This document shows, one piece after another, positions 15,777 to 23,538 of a stretch of DNA of 64,000 nt (its first letter is position 1; the number at the start of each line of letters is the position of its first letter). Below the pieces are notes generated by a model. The model was not told the origin of the DNA and made no database searches. It saw nothing but the letters and a program-made list of their open reading frames with translations. The DNA is taken from positions 744,001 through 808,000 of the forward strand of contig NZ_CP177239.1 in assembly GCF_046773475.1 (NCBI RefSeq), read 5' to 3'. The stretch comes from Nitratireductor aquimarinus. GTDB taxonomy: Bacteria; Pseudomonadota; Alphaproteobacteria; Rhizobiales; Rhizobiaceae. The translations under genes and the position numbers were made by a program.

Positions 15777-16661
15777 ATGACCGAGGCCCCTACCCTTGAA
15801 GCCCTGAGCCAGCGGATGATTGCCGAGATCGACGCATTGCCGCGTCGACTGGCCGATGGCGCACGCTATCTGATCGATCATCCCGACGATGTGGTGCTTC
15901 TCTCCATGCGCGAGATCGCCACACGCGCCGGCATTGCGCCGGCGACGCTGGTGCGGCTGGCGCGCACGCTGGGCTTTGCCGACTGGTCGGAACTGCGCGC
16001 GGTCTACGCCAACAGTTTCCGGACCGGGCCGGCCCGCTATGCCGACAAGGCGGTGGCGGCCGTGCAGCAGGACAAGGGCGCGGGGCTTCTCAGCGAAACG
16101 TTTCGCGCGCAGGAGGCGAGCCTCGCCTTTGCGCTCGAAAGCAATGCGCTTGAGGACATCACGGCGGCGGCGCGCACGCTCGCCCATGCCGAGCGCATCT
16201 ATGTGGCCGCCTTCATGAGTTGCCGGGGACCGGGCCTCACCTTCACCTATCTGTGCAAGATGCTGCGCCCGAACGTGGAGTTTCTCGGCAGCGAAGGCTC
16301 ATCGCTGGTGGCCGACCTTTCCATGCTCACCGAGCGCGATGCGGTTCTCTCGATCAACTTCCAGCCCTATGCGCGCGAAATCGACATGGTGGCCGAGGCT
16401 GTCGCAAAGTCGGGTGCAAGCCTGATCAGCCTGGCCGACAGCCGCGCCACGCCGCTTCAACCGCACGCCTCCACCTGCCTTCTGTTCTCTGCAGAGAGCC
16501 CGTCCTTCTTCCCCTCCGTCATTTCCGCCGTAGGCGTTGTCGAGGGGCTTGCAGCGGCCATGCTGACCGAGCTGCAGGACACGGCCATGGAGCGGATCGG
16601 CCACATCGAAGAACAGCTTTACACATCCGGTTCCTACCACGCGCACCGTCGTGCGCGATAA
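15777..16661 (+). CDS. RpiR/MurR-family transcriptional regulator
   Basis: A 294-residue regulator with an N-terminal RpiR helix-turn-helix domain (about residues 1-78; MREIATRAGIAPATLVRLAR near 43-62) and a C-terminal SIS domain (about 120-260; RIYVAAFMSCRGPGLTF and later ISLADSR). SIS domains bind phosphosugars or related ligands and signal the state of a catabolic pathway. It sits inside the operon between the TRAP genes and the aminotransferase, so it is probably a local regulator. The 9-bp inverted repeat at 11226-11265 in the operon promoter is the obvious candidate operator (inference). Most RpiR proteins in such positions are repressors relieved by substrate, but activation is also known. 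Confidence 0.87.
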   Translation: MTEAPTLEALSQRMIAEIDALPRRLADGARYLIDHPDDVVLLSMREIATRAGIAPATLVRLARTLGFADWSELRAVYANSFRTGPARYADKAVAAVQQDKGAGLLSETFRAQEASLAFALESNALEDITAAARTLAHAERIYVAAFMSCRGPGLTFTYLCKMLRPNVEFLGSEGSSLVADLSMLTERDAVLSINFQPYAREIDMVAEAVAKSGASLISLADSRATPLQPHASTCLLFSAESPSFFPSVISAVGVVEGLAAAMLTELQDTAMERIGHIEEQLYTSGSYHAHRRAR

Positions 16662-16674
16662 CAGAGACGTCCCA

Positions 16675-18006
16675 ATGACCCACGTGTTTCATCGCTCCCC
16701 GAAAAACCCGCTGCCGCTCGCAGTGAAAGGGGCTGGCGCCTACATCACCGACGAGACCGGCAAGCGCTATATCGACGCCTGCGGCGGCGCGGCCGTTTCC
16801 TGCATCGGCCATGGCGATGTGCGCGTTCTCGAGGCCGTTCAGCGCCAGATGAGCGAAATCAGCTATGCGCATACGAGCTTCTTTACCTCGGCTGCCGCCG
16901 AGGCGCTGGCCGACCATCTGTGCGCGGCAAGCCCGGTCCCGCTCGACAAGGTCTATCTGGTCGGCTCCGGTTCCGAGGCCGTTGAAGCGGCCATCAAGAT
17001 GGCGCGCCAATATCACCTGGAGCGCGGGGAAGCATCGCGCAAGCTCGTGATCTCCCGCCACCAGAGCTATCACGGCAACACGCTGGGCGCGCTTTCCGTC
17101 GGCGGCAACCCGCCACGGCGCAAGCCCTACGGCCCCTTCCTTCTGGAAGAGCCGAAGATCGAGCCCTGCTTTGCCTATCGCTATGCGAAAGAAGGCGAAA
17201 GCGCGGAAGACTATGCCCTGCGTGCAGCGAACCTTCTGGAAGACAAGATCCTCGAGCTCGGGCCGGAAAACGTCGTGGCGTTCCTGGCGGAGACAGTGGT
17301 GGGCGCAACGGCTGGCGCAGTGGCCGCCGAGGCCGGCTATTTCCGCCGCATCCGCGAGATCTGCGACCGCTATGACGTGCTTCTCATCCTCGATGAAGTG
17401 ATGTGTGGCTCCGGGCGCACGGGCACGTTCCTCGCCTGCGAAGAGGAAAATGTAACGCCCGACATCCTGACGCTCGCCAAGGGACTGGGCGGCGGATATC
17501 AGCCCATCGCGGCGGTGATGTGCACGGCCAATGTCTATGACACCATCGTCAATGGCAGCGGCGGTTTCGTGCACGGGCACACCTATTCGGCTCATCCGCT
17601 TGCCTGCGCGGCGGCACTTGCAGTTCAGAAGATCATCCGCGACGACGACCTGCTCGCCAATGTGCGTGCGCGTGGCGCGCAGCTTCAGGAGCGGCTTCAG
17701 GCGCGTTTCGGCAACCATCCCCATGTGGGCGATGTGCGCGGGCGCGGGCTTCTGCAGGCCATCGAGCTGGTCGAACATCGCGACGCCAAAACGCCATTTT
17801 CGCCTGAACGGCGCATCGGCGCGGCGATAAAGAAAGAAGCGATGGCCGCTGGCCTGATGGTTTATCCGGGAGCGGGCACCATTGATGGCGTATCGGGCGA
17901 CCACGTGCTGCTCGCACCACCTTACAATGTTGACGCCGAAACCATTGATCTGATTGTCGACAGGCTGGGGCTGGCGGTGGATGCGGCCCTCGCCCGTCAA
18001 GGCTGA
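16675..18006 (+). CDS. Class III (omega) aminotransferase
   Basis: A 443-residue PLP enzyme of fold type I, class III (4-aminobutyrate/ornithine-like). It has VGSGSEAVEAAIKMAR near residues 101-116 (PLP phosphate site), SRHQSYHGNTLGALS, the cofactor Asp in ILDEVMCGSGRTG near 237-249, and the Schiff-base lysine in TLAKGLGGGYQP near 265-276. I prefer ATG 16675 to the in-frame GTG at 16651, because the family begins here and the earlier start would overlap the regulator gene. It is the last gene of the operon and ends before a 12-bp stem hairpin. It probably removes an amino group from the compound released by the M81 enzyme, but the donor substrate cannot be read from the sequence. Confidence 0.88.
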   Translation: MTHVFHRSPKNPLPLAVKGAGAYITDETGKRYIDACGGAAVSCIGHGDVRVLEAVQRQMSEISYAHTSFFTSAAAEALADHLCAASPVPLDKVYLVGSGSEAVEAAIKMARQYHLERGEASRKLVISRHQSYHGNTLGALSVGGNPPRRKPYGPFLLEEPKIEPCFAYRYAKEGESAEDYALRAANLLEDKILELGPENVVAFLAETVVGATAGAVAAEAGYFRRIREICDRYDVLLILDEVMCGSGRTGTFLACEEENVTPDILTLAKGLGGGYQPIAAVMCTANVYDTIVNGSGGFVHGHTYSAHPLACAAALAVQKIIRDDDLLANVRARGAQLQERLQARFGNHPHVGDVRGRGLLQAIELVEHRDAKTPFSPERRIGAAIKKEAMAAGLMVYPGAGTIDGVSGDHVLLAPPYNVDAETIDLIVDRLGLAVDAALARQG

Positions 18007-18014
18007 AATGCGCA

Positions 18015-18044
18015 GTTATGCGCCTCTTATGTGAGGCGCATAAC
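18015..18044. terminator. Perfect hairpin between convergent operons
   Basis: GTTATGCGCCTC and GAGGCGCATAAC form a perfect 12-bp stem with a 6-base loop. It separates the aminotransferase gene from ubiV, whose transcripts meet here. There is no T-run directly after the stem on either strand, so it may act as a stability or transcript-end element more than a classical intrinsic terminator. Confidence 0.6.
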
Positions 18045-18100
18045 AACGTAAAAACAATTAATTGCCGGAGGTTTCGTTTGTAAAAGATGAAATCGCCAGA

Positions 18101-19018
18101 TCAGGAAACCGGCATCGAGCCAGCAACCATCCGGTGCCCGGCGACACGGTGGAAGAAGCCGTTGCTGAAGCGCGTTTGAGCGCAGGTTTCCGAGAGCTGC
18201 GCAAGCGCTTCCTCGCTGTCGATTTTTCCGTCGAGACAGGCCCGGAAAGTCTCCGCCACCGCAACCATGTCGACCGATTGCGGCATGAGCCGCAGATGGC
18301 GGATGCCCATTGCGACAAGCTCGGCCATCTCCCGAACGAGACAGATATAGCTTTCAGACTGGGTCTGGATTCCGTTCACCCTGAGGAACGGCGTCCCGTC
18401 GGCGGTCAGGAGCGGCATGCCATCGGGATCGTCCTCGCAGACGAACTGGCAATTGTCCTTGTGACGGCCATGGGCGCGGGCATGGTAGCAGCGTGCGGAA
18501 ACGGCAAGCGGCGCGCGGCCGAACACCTGAAACTCGGTCTCGATGGCGATTTCGCCTGCTGCCTTGGCGGCATGGGCGAGTGAGGCGCGCGGCAGTTCGT
18601 GTGGCAGGCACACATGTGTCGCGCCGTTCTGCGCCAGCCAGGCGATGGTCGCTTCGTTATAGGCGTTGAGGAACGGACCGATGCGGTGCGGTGCGCCGGC
18701 CCGTGCATGAAGGCCGGCCGCATTGTTGATTTCGATCTCGGCGCCTTCCATTTCGCAGAGTGCGCGCGTGGCCTGCCGCTCGCGCGGAAGCATGACTTCG
18801 GCAAGCGATGACAGAACCACGGTCTTCCCGGCTCTCTCGAGGCGCTCGATGATGTCCGGCATGTCGCGCTCGAAGAAGGGCGCGCGTTTCGAGCAGATCA
18901 CCTCCCCCAGATAAACGGTTTCGAGCGGGGCCTCGTCGGCAATGCGCGCATAGAAATCGCGCTTGCGTTCAGCGGGCCAGTGATAGGCTATCGGCCCGAG
19001 CGTCAGAGCGGCGTGCAT
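18101..19018 (-). CDS. ubiV: UbiV, oxygen-independent ubiquinone hydroxylation
   Basis: Peptidase-U32-like iron-sulphur protein that works with UbiU to hydroxylate the ubiquinone ring without oxygen. The 305-residue protein has Cys42 (LGEVICSKR) and the Cys-x12-Cys-x3-Cys block starting SARCYHARAHGRH, ending NCQFVCEDD. This matches the four cluster ligands known for E. coli UbiV (C39, C180, C193, C197 spacing). The frame is open 49 codons further upstream, but ATG 19018 starts the conserved block and lies 5 bases after the ubiU stop. It is the last gene of a long cluster led by the nitrate reductase genes, the condition in which oxygen-free quinone synthesis would be needed. Confidence 0.92.
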   Translation of the reverse strand: MHAALTLGPIAYHWPAERKRDFYARIADEAPLETVYLGEVICSKRAPFFERDMPDIIERLERAGKTVVLSSLAEVMLPRERQATRALCEMEGAEIEINNAAGLHARAGAPHRIGPFLNAYNEATIAWLAQNGATHVCLPHELPRASLAHAAKAAGEIAIETEFQVFGRAPLAVSARCYHARAHGRHKDNCQFVCEDDPDGMPLLTADGTPFLRVNGIQTQSESYICLVREMAELVAMGIRHLRLMPQSVDMVAVAETFRACLDGKIDSEEALAQLSETCAQTRFSNGFFHRVAGHRMVAGSMPVS

Positions 19019-19022
19019 CGGC

Positions 19023-20021
19023 TTATCTCCACTTCTTCGTTTCGAATGCGCCCTGCGTTTCCCGGCCGCCTTCGGTGAGTTGCAGGAGACCCGCAATGTT
19101 CGCCTCCCTGCCCGCGCGAATATCGTCCACCGCATTGCGGAAGGCGGAAACGACGTTGCGCACATAGCTCTTGGAGCGCTGCCGCCCCTCGATCTTGAAG
19201 GCGTGGACGCCGGCGTCGATCAGCTCGGGCAGGAGACGTGCGAGGTTCAGGCTGACGGGTTCTTCAAAGGCGTAATAGCCTTCGGGACGATGCGGCGCCT
19301 GATAGCGCCCCTTGCAGATCGTCGGATAGCCGGCCATCTCGTCCGGCCCGAAGCGGTCGATCACGTAGCCAGAGAGGCAGCTGGAGACCGCGCCATCACC
19401 CTCCCGGCGATACTCCACGTCGGCCGCCGGCGAGCACACGCCATCCATATTGGTGGAAAGCCCGGTGACGTAATTGGTCAGGCTGCAGCGCCCCTCCACC
19501 ATCAGCCCGTGATTGCCGAAGATGAAGGTCTCGATCTCGCAGGGGATTTCCTGGGCGATGCGCCGGATTTCGGGGATGGTGAGGATACGCGGAAGGACGA
19601 CGCGTTTCACACCGAAACTCTCGCAGTAATAGCGGATGGCTTCAGGGCTGGATGCTGCGGCCTGCACGGAGAGATGCAGGCGGATTTCCGGGTATTTCGT
19701 GGCGATGTACCGGGCAACGCCCATATCCGCGACGATGAAGGCGTCGACGCCGATGCGTGCGCCGGTGTCTGCCGCCTCGCGCCACAGATCCACCTGGCCC
19801 GCAGGCGGATAGGTGTTGAGCGCGAGAAGCACTTTCGAGCCCTTCGCATGGGCATAGGCGACGGCTGTGGCGAGTTCGTCGGTGCTGAAGTTCAGACCGG
19901 GAAAGTTCCGCGCATTCGTCGCATTGCGAAAACCGCAATAGACGGTGTCTGCACCGGCATCCACGGCCGTGCGCAAGGCTGCCGGTGTACCGGCCGGGCA
20001 CACCAGTTCTGCAAGTGTCAT
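19023..20021 (-). CDS. ubiU: UbiU, oxygen-independent ubiquinone hydroxylation
   Basis: U32-family partner of UbiV, 332 residues. The fold starts ELVCPAGTPAALRTAVDAGA, and the metal region has EGRCSLTNY (Cys179), MDGVCSPA (Cys196) and PTICKGRY (Cys236). That is a Cys-x16-Cys-x39-Cys pattern, as in the last three ligands of E. coli UbiU. The ligand that normally lies seven residues before the EGRC cysteine appears to be Gly172 here (see findings). The C-terminal FKIEGRQRS is typical of U32 proteins. It overlaps ubiT by four bases and precedes ubiV by one. The function is inferred from family and from the complete ubiT-ubiU-ubiV set. Confidence 0.9.
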   Translation of the reverse strand: MTLAELVCPAGTPAALRTAVDAGADTVYCGFRNATNARNFPGLNFSTDELATAVAYAHAKGSKVLLALNTYPPAGQVDLWREAADTGARIGVDAFIVADMGVARYIATKYPEIRLHLSVQAAASSPEAIRYYCESFGVKRVVLPRILTIPEIRRIAQEIPCEIETFIFGNHGLMVEGRCSLTNYVTGLSTNMDGVCSPAADVEYRREGDGAVSSCLSGYVIDRFGPDEMAGYPTICKGRYQAPHRPEGYYAFEEPVSLNLARLLPELIDAGVHAFKIEGRQRSKSYVRNVVSAFRNAVDDIRAGREANIAGLLQLTEGGRETQGAFETKKWR

Positions 20022-20548
20022 GTCGAGCTCCTTTGTGAACGCGCGTCCGCCCGGCTTCGCAGGAAGCCAAGCGCAAGCCTGCCTGGCGGGCCGAACAGGT
20101 CGGCCGTATCGGCGGCAATCGATCCGTCGACATCGTCGAGCGCGTTGCGCAGGCTCACCACGGCCTCCGTATTGCCTTCGATGATCAGGTCGCGGGAGAA
20201 GAAGACGGCGTCGCCATCGGCATCTGCATCGATCAGTTCGAACAATGTGTCGAAGCTGCCACGGATCAGCGCCTCATGCGCCGGCAGCGCCCGGCGGGCG
20301 ACGGCGCGCAGCACGGGGCGTTCGGGATCCGGCTGAAGGAAGAGAGCGAAAGGCAGGTTTGTCGGGTCGATGATATAGCCTGTCTTCGTATGCGGTCCGA
20401 GGCGCTCGAAGATTGCGGGGTGCTTGCGCGAGAGGCTTTTGACGACCCGGCCGAGAAGCGGCGCAAGGAGGACTGTGAGGGCTGGAGCTGTGAGGTCGGT
20501 GAGAGGATTTGCTTTATTCAGAACTTCATGTTTATGCGAATAAGCCAT
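20018..20548 (-). CDS. ubiT: UbiT, SCP2-domain ubiquinone biosynthesis accessory protein
   Basis: A 176-residue protein with an SCP2 lipid-binding domain (about residues 45-150), including FERLGPHTKTGYIIDPTNLP and the later LIIEGNTEAVVSLRNALDDV, which is typical of UbiT/UbiJ proteins. UbiT is the anaerobic counterpart of UbiJ and is thought to hold the lipophilic ubiquinone intermediates for the Ubi enzymes. The N terminus (LTDLTAPALTVLLAPLLGRVV) is hydrophobic and probably membrane-associated. It starts ten bases after the mogA-like stop and overlaps ubiU. Together with ubiU and ubiV it gives the full set for the oxygen-independent pathway. Confidence 0.9.
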   Translation of the reverse strand: MAYSHKHEVLNKANPLTDLTAPALTVLLAPLLGRVVKSLSRKHPAIFERLGPHTKTGYIIDPTNLPFALFLQPDPERPVLRAVARRALPAHEALIRGSFDTLFELIDADADGDAVFFSRDLIIEGNTEAVVSLRNALDDVDGSIAADTADLFGPPGRLALGFLRSRADARSQRSST

Positions 20549-20558
20549 TGTTCATGCT

Positions 20559-21122
20559 TCACTTTGGTCTGAATGCCTTGCCGGTTTTGCCCGCAGTTTC
20601 CAGACCGGGCGAACCGATCAGGTCGAGGCAATAGGGAATGGCCGGAAACACGGCGTCGAGGCATGTGCGGATTGCTGCCGGCTTTCCCGGAAGATTGACG
20701 ATGAGCGTCTTTCCGCGTGTTCCGGCGGTCTGGCGTGAGAGGATGGCGGTCGGCACTTCCTCAAGACTGCGCCGGCGCATCAGCTCGCCGAAACCCGGCA
20801 GCTCCTTTTCAAGAACATCCTGCATGGCTTCGGGCGTTTCATCGCGCGGAGCGGGACCGGTGCCGCCCGTGGTCAGGATCAGCGCTGCATTCTCTTCATC
20901 ACAGAGCCTCTTCAGTTCATCGCCGACACGGGCCCGCCCGTCGCTGATGATGCAAATTTCGAGATGGAAGGCAGAAGCGATGTTCTCTTGAAGCCATTCG
21001 GCGATGGCCGGGCCGCCACGGTCCTCATAGTCGCCCCGGCTTGCGCGATCCGATATGACCAGCGCCACGATGCTGAGGCCGGCGCGTTCATTCTCATGAG
21101 GCGGTGCGGGTTCATGCGGCAT
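20559..21122 (-). CDS. mogA: MogA/MoaB-type molybdopterin adenylyltransferase
   Basis: A 187-residue protein of the MoaB/MogA family, which adenylates molybdopterin before molybdate insertion. It has ALVISDRASRGDYEDRGGPA near the start and the diagnostic TTGGTGPAPRDETPEAM near residues 84-100, followed by GFGELMRRRSLEEVPTAILS and VNLPGKPAA. I start at ATG 21122, which overlaps the upstream DUF2478 gene; a longer frame lies wholly inside that gene. It sits between moeA/DUF2478 and the ubi genes. MogA and MoeA act in successive steps, so the pair supplies cofactor for the nitrate reductase in this same cluster. The MogA and MoaB names cannot be separated from sequence alone. Confidence 0.88.
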   Translation of the reverse strand: MPHEPAPPHENERAGLSIVALVISDRASRGDYEDRGGPAIAEWLQENIASAFHLEICIISDGRARVGDELKRLCDEENAALILTTGGTGPAPRDETPEAMQDVLEKELPGFGELMRRRSLEEVPTAILSRQTAGTRGKTLIVNLPGKPAAIRTCLDAVFPAIPYCLDLIGSPGLETAGKTGKAFRPK

Positions 21123-21654
21123 TGCGGGCATCCTTGCGCACCACATGGGTTGCGAGCCACGCGTCGATGCGCGCCGGATCTGGCTGGAGTTCCGTGTGAC
21201 ACCCTTCCGTGAAGTCCTGCCAGGCCTGCGCATATTCATCCCGAACCGCCACCAGCACCGGAATGCCCAGCATGAAGGCCTCCTCGATTGCCGCGCGAAA
21301 ACCGCCGCCGAGCATTTCCCCCTTGCCGAAACGGTTGAGGATCAGAAGATCCGGCTTTTCGCGAACACGCTCAAGAAGCGGGCCGCACAGATCGGCCAGC
21401 GCATGCGGATCGAGCCTGCACCCGGACGACCCCTGCCCCAGTTCCTGTGAAATGAGCCAGACCGCGCCATTGCGGATGTCTTCCAGATGCATGGCCGCGC
21501 AGCAGTTTTCGGAAAGGTCGCGTTCGAGCTGGACAAAGCCTTCAACGACAATGTTCTGCGACTGCAACCGCGCGGCGGCATCCGCGAGCAGCGCGTCGAT
21601 GGGATCGCCGCCGCTGAAGCGGACCGCCGCTATGGCCGGGATGGTGTTCGTCAT
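21112..21654 (-). CDS. DUF2478 protein, molybdenum-associated
   Basis: A 180-residue protein of the DUF2478 family, often found beside molybdenum transport and cofactor genes. It has AAVRFSGGDPIDALLADAA near the N terminus, CRLDPHALADLCGPLL near the centre, and DLLILNRFGKGEMLGGG near 113-129. The last block has a Walker-B-like hydrophobic strand followed by the conserved NRFGK. It resembles a nucleotide-binding fold but lacks a clear Walker A, so no reaction can be claimed. The start, ATG 21654, overlaps the moeA stop by four bases, and its end overlaps mogA by 11. The tight coupling to moeA and mogA supports a role in molybdenum handling. Confidence 0.8.
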   Translation of the reverse strand: MTNTIPAIAAVRFSGGDPIDALLADAAARLQSQNIVVEGFVQLERDLSENCCAAMHLEDIRNGAVWLISQELGQGSSGCRLDPHALADLCGPLLERVREKPDLLILNRFGKGEMLGGGFRAAIEEAFMLGIPVLVAVRDEYAQAWQDFTEGCHTELQPDPARIDAWLATHVVRKDARNAA

Positions 21655-22928
21655 TCCAAAACTCCTTGCACGAAGGGGAGGAAATCCAGTTCCTCGCCCG
21701 CCTCGGCATCGCCGGTTGTGGCTTCGATAATGGCCACTCCATCGGCAAAACACAGAGGATAAAGCGACGCAGACCCGCCATGGCCGATGCGCGCCAGAAG
21801 CGGCTGTCCGCGATGGGTGTGCGACACGACGCGCACCGGCACATATTCGCGCCGTCCAAGCCTGTGGCGTATGACGCCCTCGGTGATGGCGCGCACGGGT
21901 TCGACAGGCTGCGTTGCGCGTCCCGATAGCCGCTCGACCGCCATGCGACCGAAAAGCTGGAAGCCGATCCATGCCGCCATCGGGTTTCCCGGAAGGCCGA
22001 GAAACGCCGTTTTGCCGATGCGACCGAACATGACGGGCTTGCCGGGTTTCAGGGCGACTTTCCAGCTGTCGATAACGCCACCGGCGGACGAAAACGCGCC
22101 TTTCAGAAAATCCCTGCCACCGACCGATACCGCGCCGGAGGAGATGAGCAGATCGAAGTCGCCGGCATGCCGATGCAGGAACTGGCGCGTTTCAAAGGGA
22201 TCGTCCGGGAGGATGCCGAGATCGACCGGCGCGCAACCCATCTCCTGCAGCATCATCAGGAGCATGGGGCGGTTGGCATCGTGCAGTTCAAAGGCGCGTC
22301 TTTCGCCGCTGCCAGCCACCAGCTCGTCGCCGGTCGAGAAAACGCCGATGCGGGGCTGGCGATAGACGGTCACCGAGAGATGCCCATTGGCTGCCAGAAG
22401 CCCGGCATAGCGCCCGCTCATCCGGGTTCCGGGCGCGACAAGGACAGCATCGCGCGCGATATCGCAGCCAGCGCGCCTGATATGCGCGCCCGGTCGCGGC
22501 GCTTTGAAGAACGCGGCGCAGCCCTGCTCTTCCGACGTCTGTTCAAACGGCACGACTGCATCCGCATTGGCTGGAATGGGCGCGCCGGTGAAGATGCGCA
22601 TACAGGCGCCCGGCGCGAGGGCTGGCGCCCCATGATCGCCCGCTGCAACCGCGCCGCTGATCGGCAGCGCATGCGGCGGTCCGTTTTCGAAATCCGCAAG
22701 ACTGACGGCGAAACCATCCATCGCCGAATTGTCGAAGAATGGCATCGGGCATGACGCATGAAGTGGTTTTGCAACGATGCGCCCGGCGGCCTCAGCCAGA
22801 GGCAGGCTCTCCGTCGCGCTGGCCGGCATCAGCAGGGCGTAAAGGCGCTGACGCGCTTCGTCCACGTTGAGCATTCCACCGGCAGGGGCGTCGCAGGGAC
22901 AAGAAATCGATATTGCCGCTTCACCCAT
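21651..22928 (-). CDS. moeA: Molybdopterin molybdotransferase MoeA
   Basis: Inserts molybdate into adenylated molybdopterin. The 425-residue protein has the MoeA blocks PMPFFDNSAMDGFAV near 61-75 and RIFTGAPIPANADAVVPFEQ near 110-129. The MoCF domain shows FSTGDELV near 198-205, HDANRPMLLMML, the loop SSGAVSVGGRDF near 265-276, and FLGLPGNPMAAWIGF near 311-325. It starts with ATG 22928, 30 bases after the hemerythrin stop. The product supports the NarG molybdenum centre. A stand-alone moeA plus mogA inside a nitrate reductase cluster implies either a dedicated copy or the only copy; other chromosomal copies cannot be seen here. Confidence 0.92.
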   Translation of the reverse strand: MGEAAISISCPCDAPAGGMLNVDEARQRLYALLMPASATESLPLAEAAGRIVAKPLHASCPMPFFDNSAMDGFAVSLADFENGPPHALPISGAVAAGDHGAPALAPGACMRIFTGAPIPANADAVVPFEQTSEEQGCAAFFKAPRPGAHIRRAGCDIARDAVLVAPGTRMSGRYAGLLAANGHLSVTVYRQPRIGVFSTGDELVAGSGERRAFELHDANRPMLLMMLQEMGCAPVDLGILPDDPFETRQFLHRHAGDFDLLISSGAVSVGGRDFLKGAFSSAGGVIDSWKVALKPGKPVMFGRIGKTAFLGLPGNPMAAWIGFQLFGRMAVERLSGRATQPVEPVRAITEGVIRHRLGRREYVPVRVVSHTHRGQPLLARIGHGGSASLYPLCFADGVAIIEATTGDAEAGEELDFLPFVQGVLE

Positions 22929-22958
22929 GGGGGTTCTCCGTAGTGCCTGATCTCTGGA

Positions 22959-23528
22959 TCACCTGGCGCTTCCTTCCGCGTGTTCGGGGAAGGTGATCCC
23001 ACGACGTTCCGCCATATGCCGGCCGATGCGCGTGAGGTCGTCCGGCTCGAGCCGGATGCGCGCCATGGGGATGACGATGGCGTTCTCCACGATCAGATGC
23101 CGGCGCTCGTTCGCCGCAAAGCGGGTGAACAGGCCCTTCCAGCCCCTGCCCTGTCTTTCCGGCGCGTCCAGCGCGCGGCACAGTTCGTCTGCGTCGAGCT
23201 TGTCGGACGAGTGTTCTGCGCACAGTTCGCTGACCACATCCTCCATGCGGTCCTCTGGCAGAGCGCGCTCAAGAAGCACGGGAAACAGATCCAGCTCTTC
23301 ATCCAGAACATGAAGCCCGAAATCACGGCGCAGAAACGTCAGAATATGCCGCGAGAGAGCGAGGTCGCGCTCACCCTCCGAGACCATCGCGTCGAGCAGG
23401 TTGCAGAGCATCCGCTGCCGAAAATGATCGGCAAAGATGTAGTCAAGCGGCTCGCGCAACAGCGCCTCCGGCGGGCGCTCCTCCAGCGCCTCCACCATCA
23501 GCCTGCGTTTCTCCTCCATATGTTCCAT
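22959..23528 (-). CDS. Hemerythrin-domain protein
   Basis: A 189-residue helical protein with a hemerythrin-like di-iron pattern: DYIFADHFRQRMLCNLLDAM near 23-42, HILTFLRRDFGLHVLDEELD near 53-72, ELCAEHSSDKLDADEL near 90-105, and RRHLIVENAIVIPMARIRL near 130-148. The His and Glu residues in these four helices are the expected iron ligands. Proteins of this type bind oxygen or nitric oxide or help repair iron-sulphur centres. In a nitrate respiration cluster, sensing or scavenging NO is a reasonable guess only. The start at ATG 23528 lies ten bases after the PpiC stop; an ATG three codons later is equally possible. Confidence 0.8.
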   Translation of the reverse strand: MEHMEEKRRLMVEALEERPPEALLREPLDYIFADHFRQRMLCNLLDAMVSEGERDLALSRHILTFLRRDFGLHVLDEELDLFPVLLERALPEDRMEDVVSELCAEHSSDKLDADELCRALDAPERQGRGWKGLFTRFAANERRHLIVENAIVIPMARIRLEPDDLTRIGRHMAERRGITFPEHAEGSAR

Positions 23529-23538
23529 GACATCCCCG

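Noticed and set aside
14078..15778. Very long minus-strand open frame (566 codons) opposite dctQ and dctM
   Set aside because: The plus-strand TRAP genes are certain. The antisense protein is a hydrophilic His/Arg/Gly/Asp-rich sequence typical of shadow frames in high-GC DNA.
18015..18044. Classical intrinsic terminator with T-tract
   Set aside because: The stem is perfect but lacks a T-run on both strands, so it is listed only as a probable hairpin terminator.
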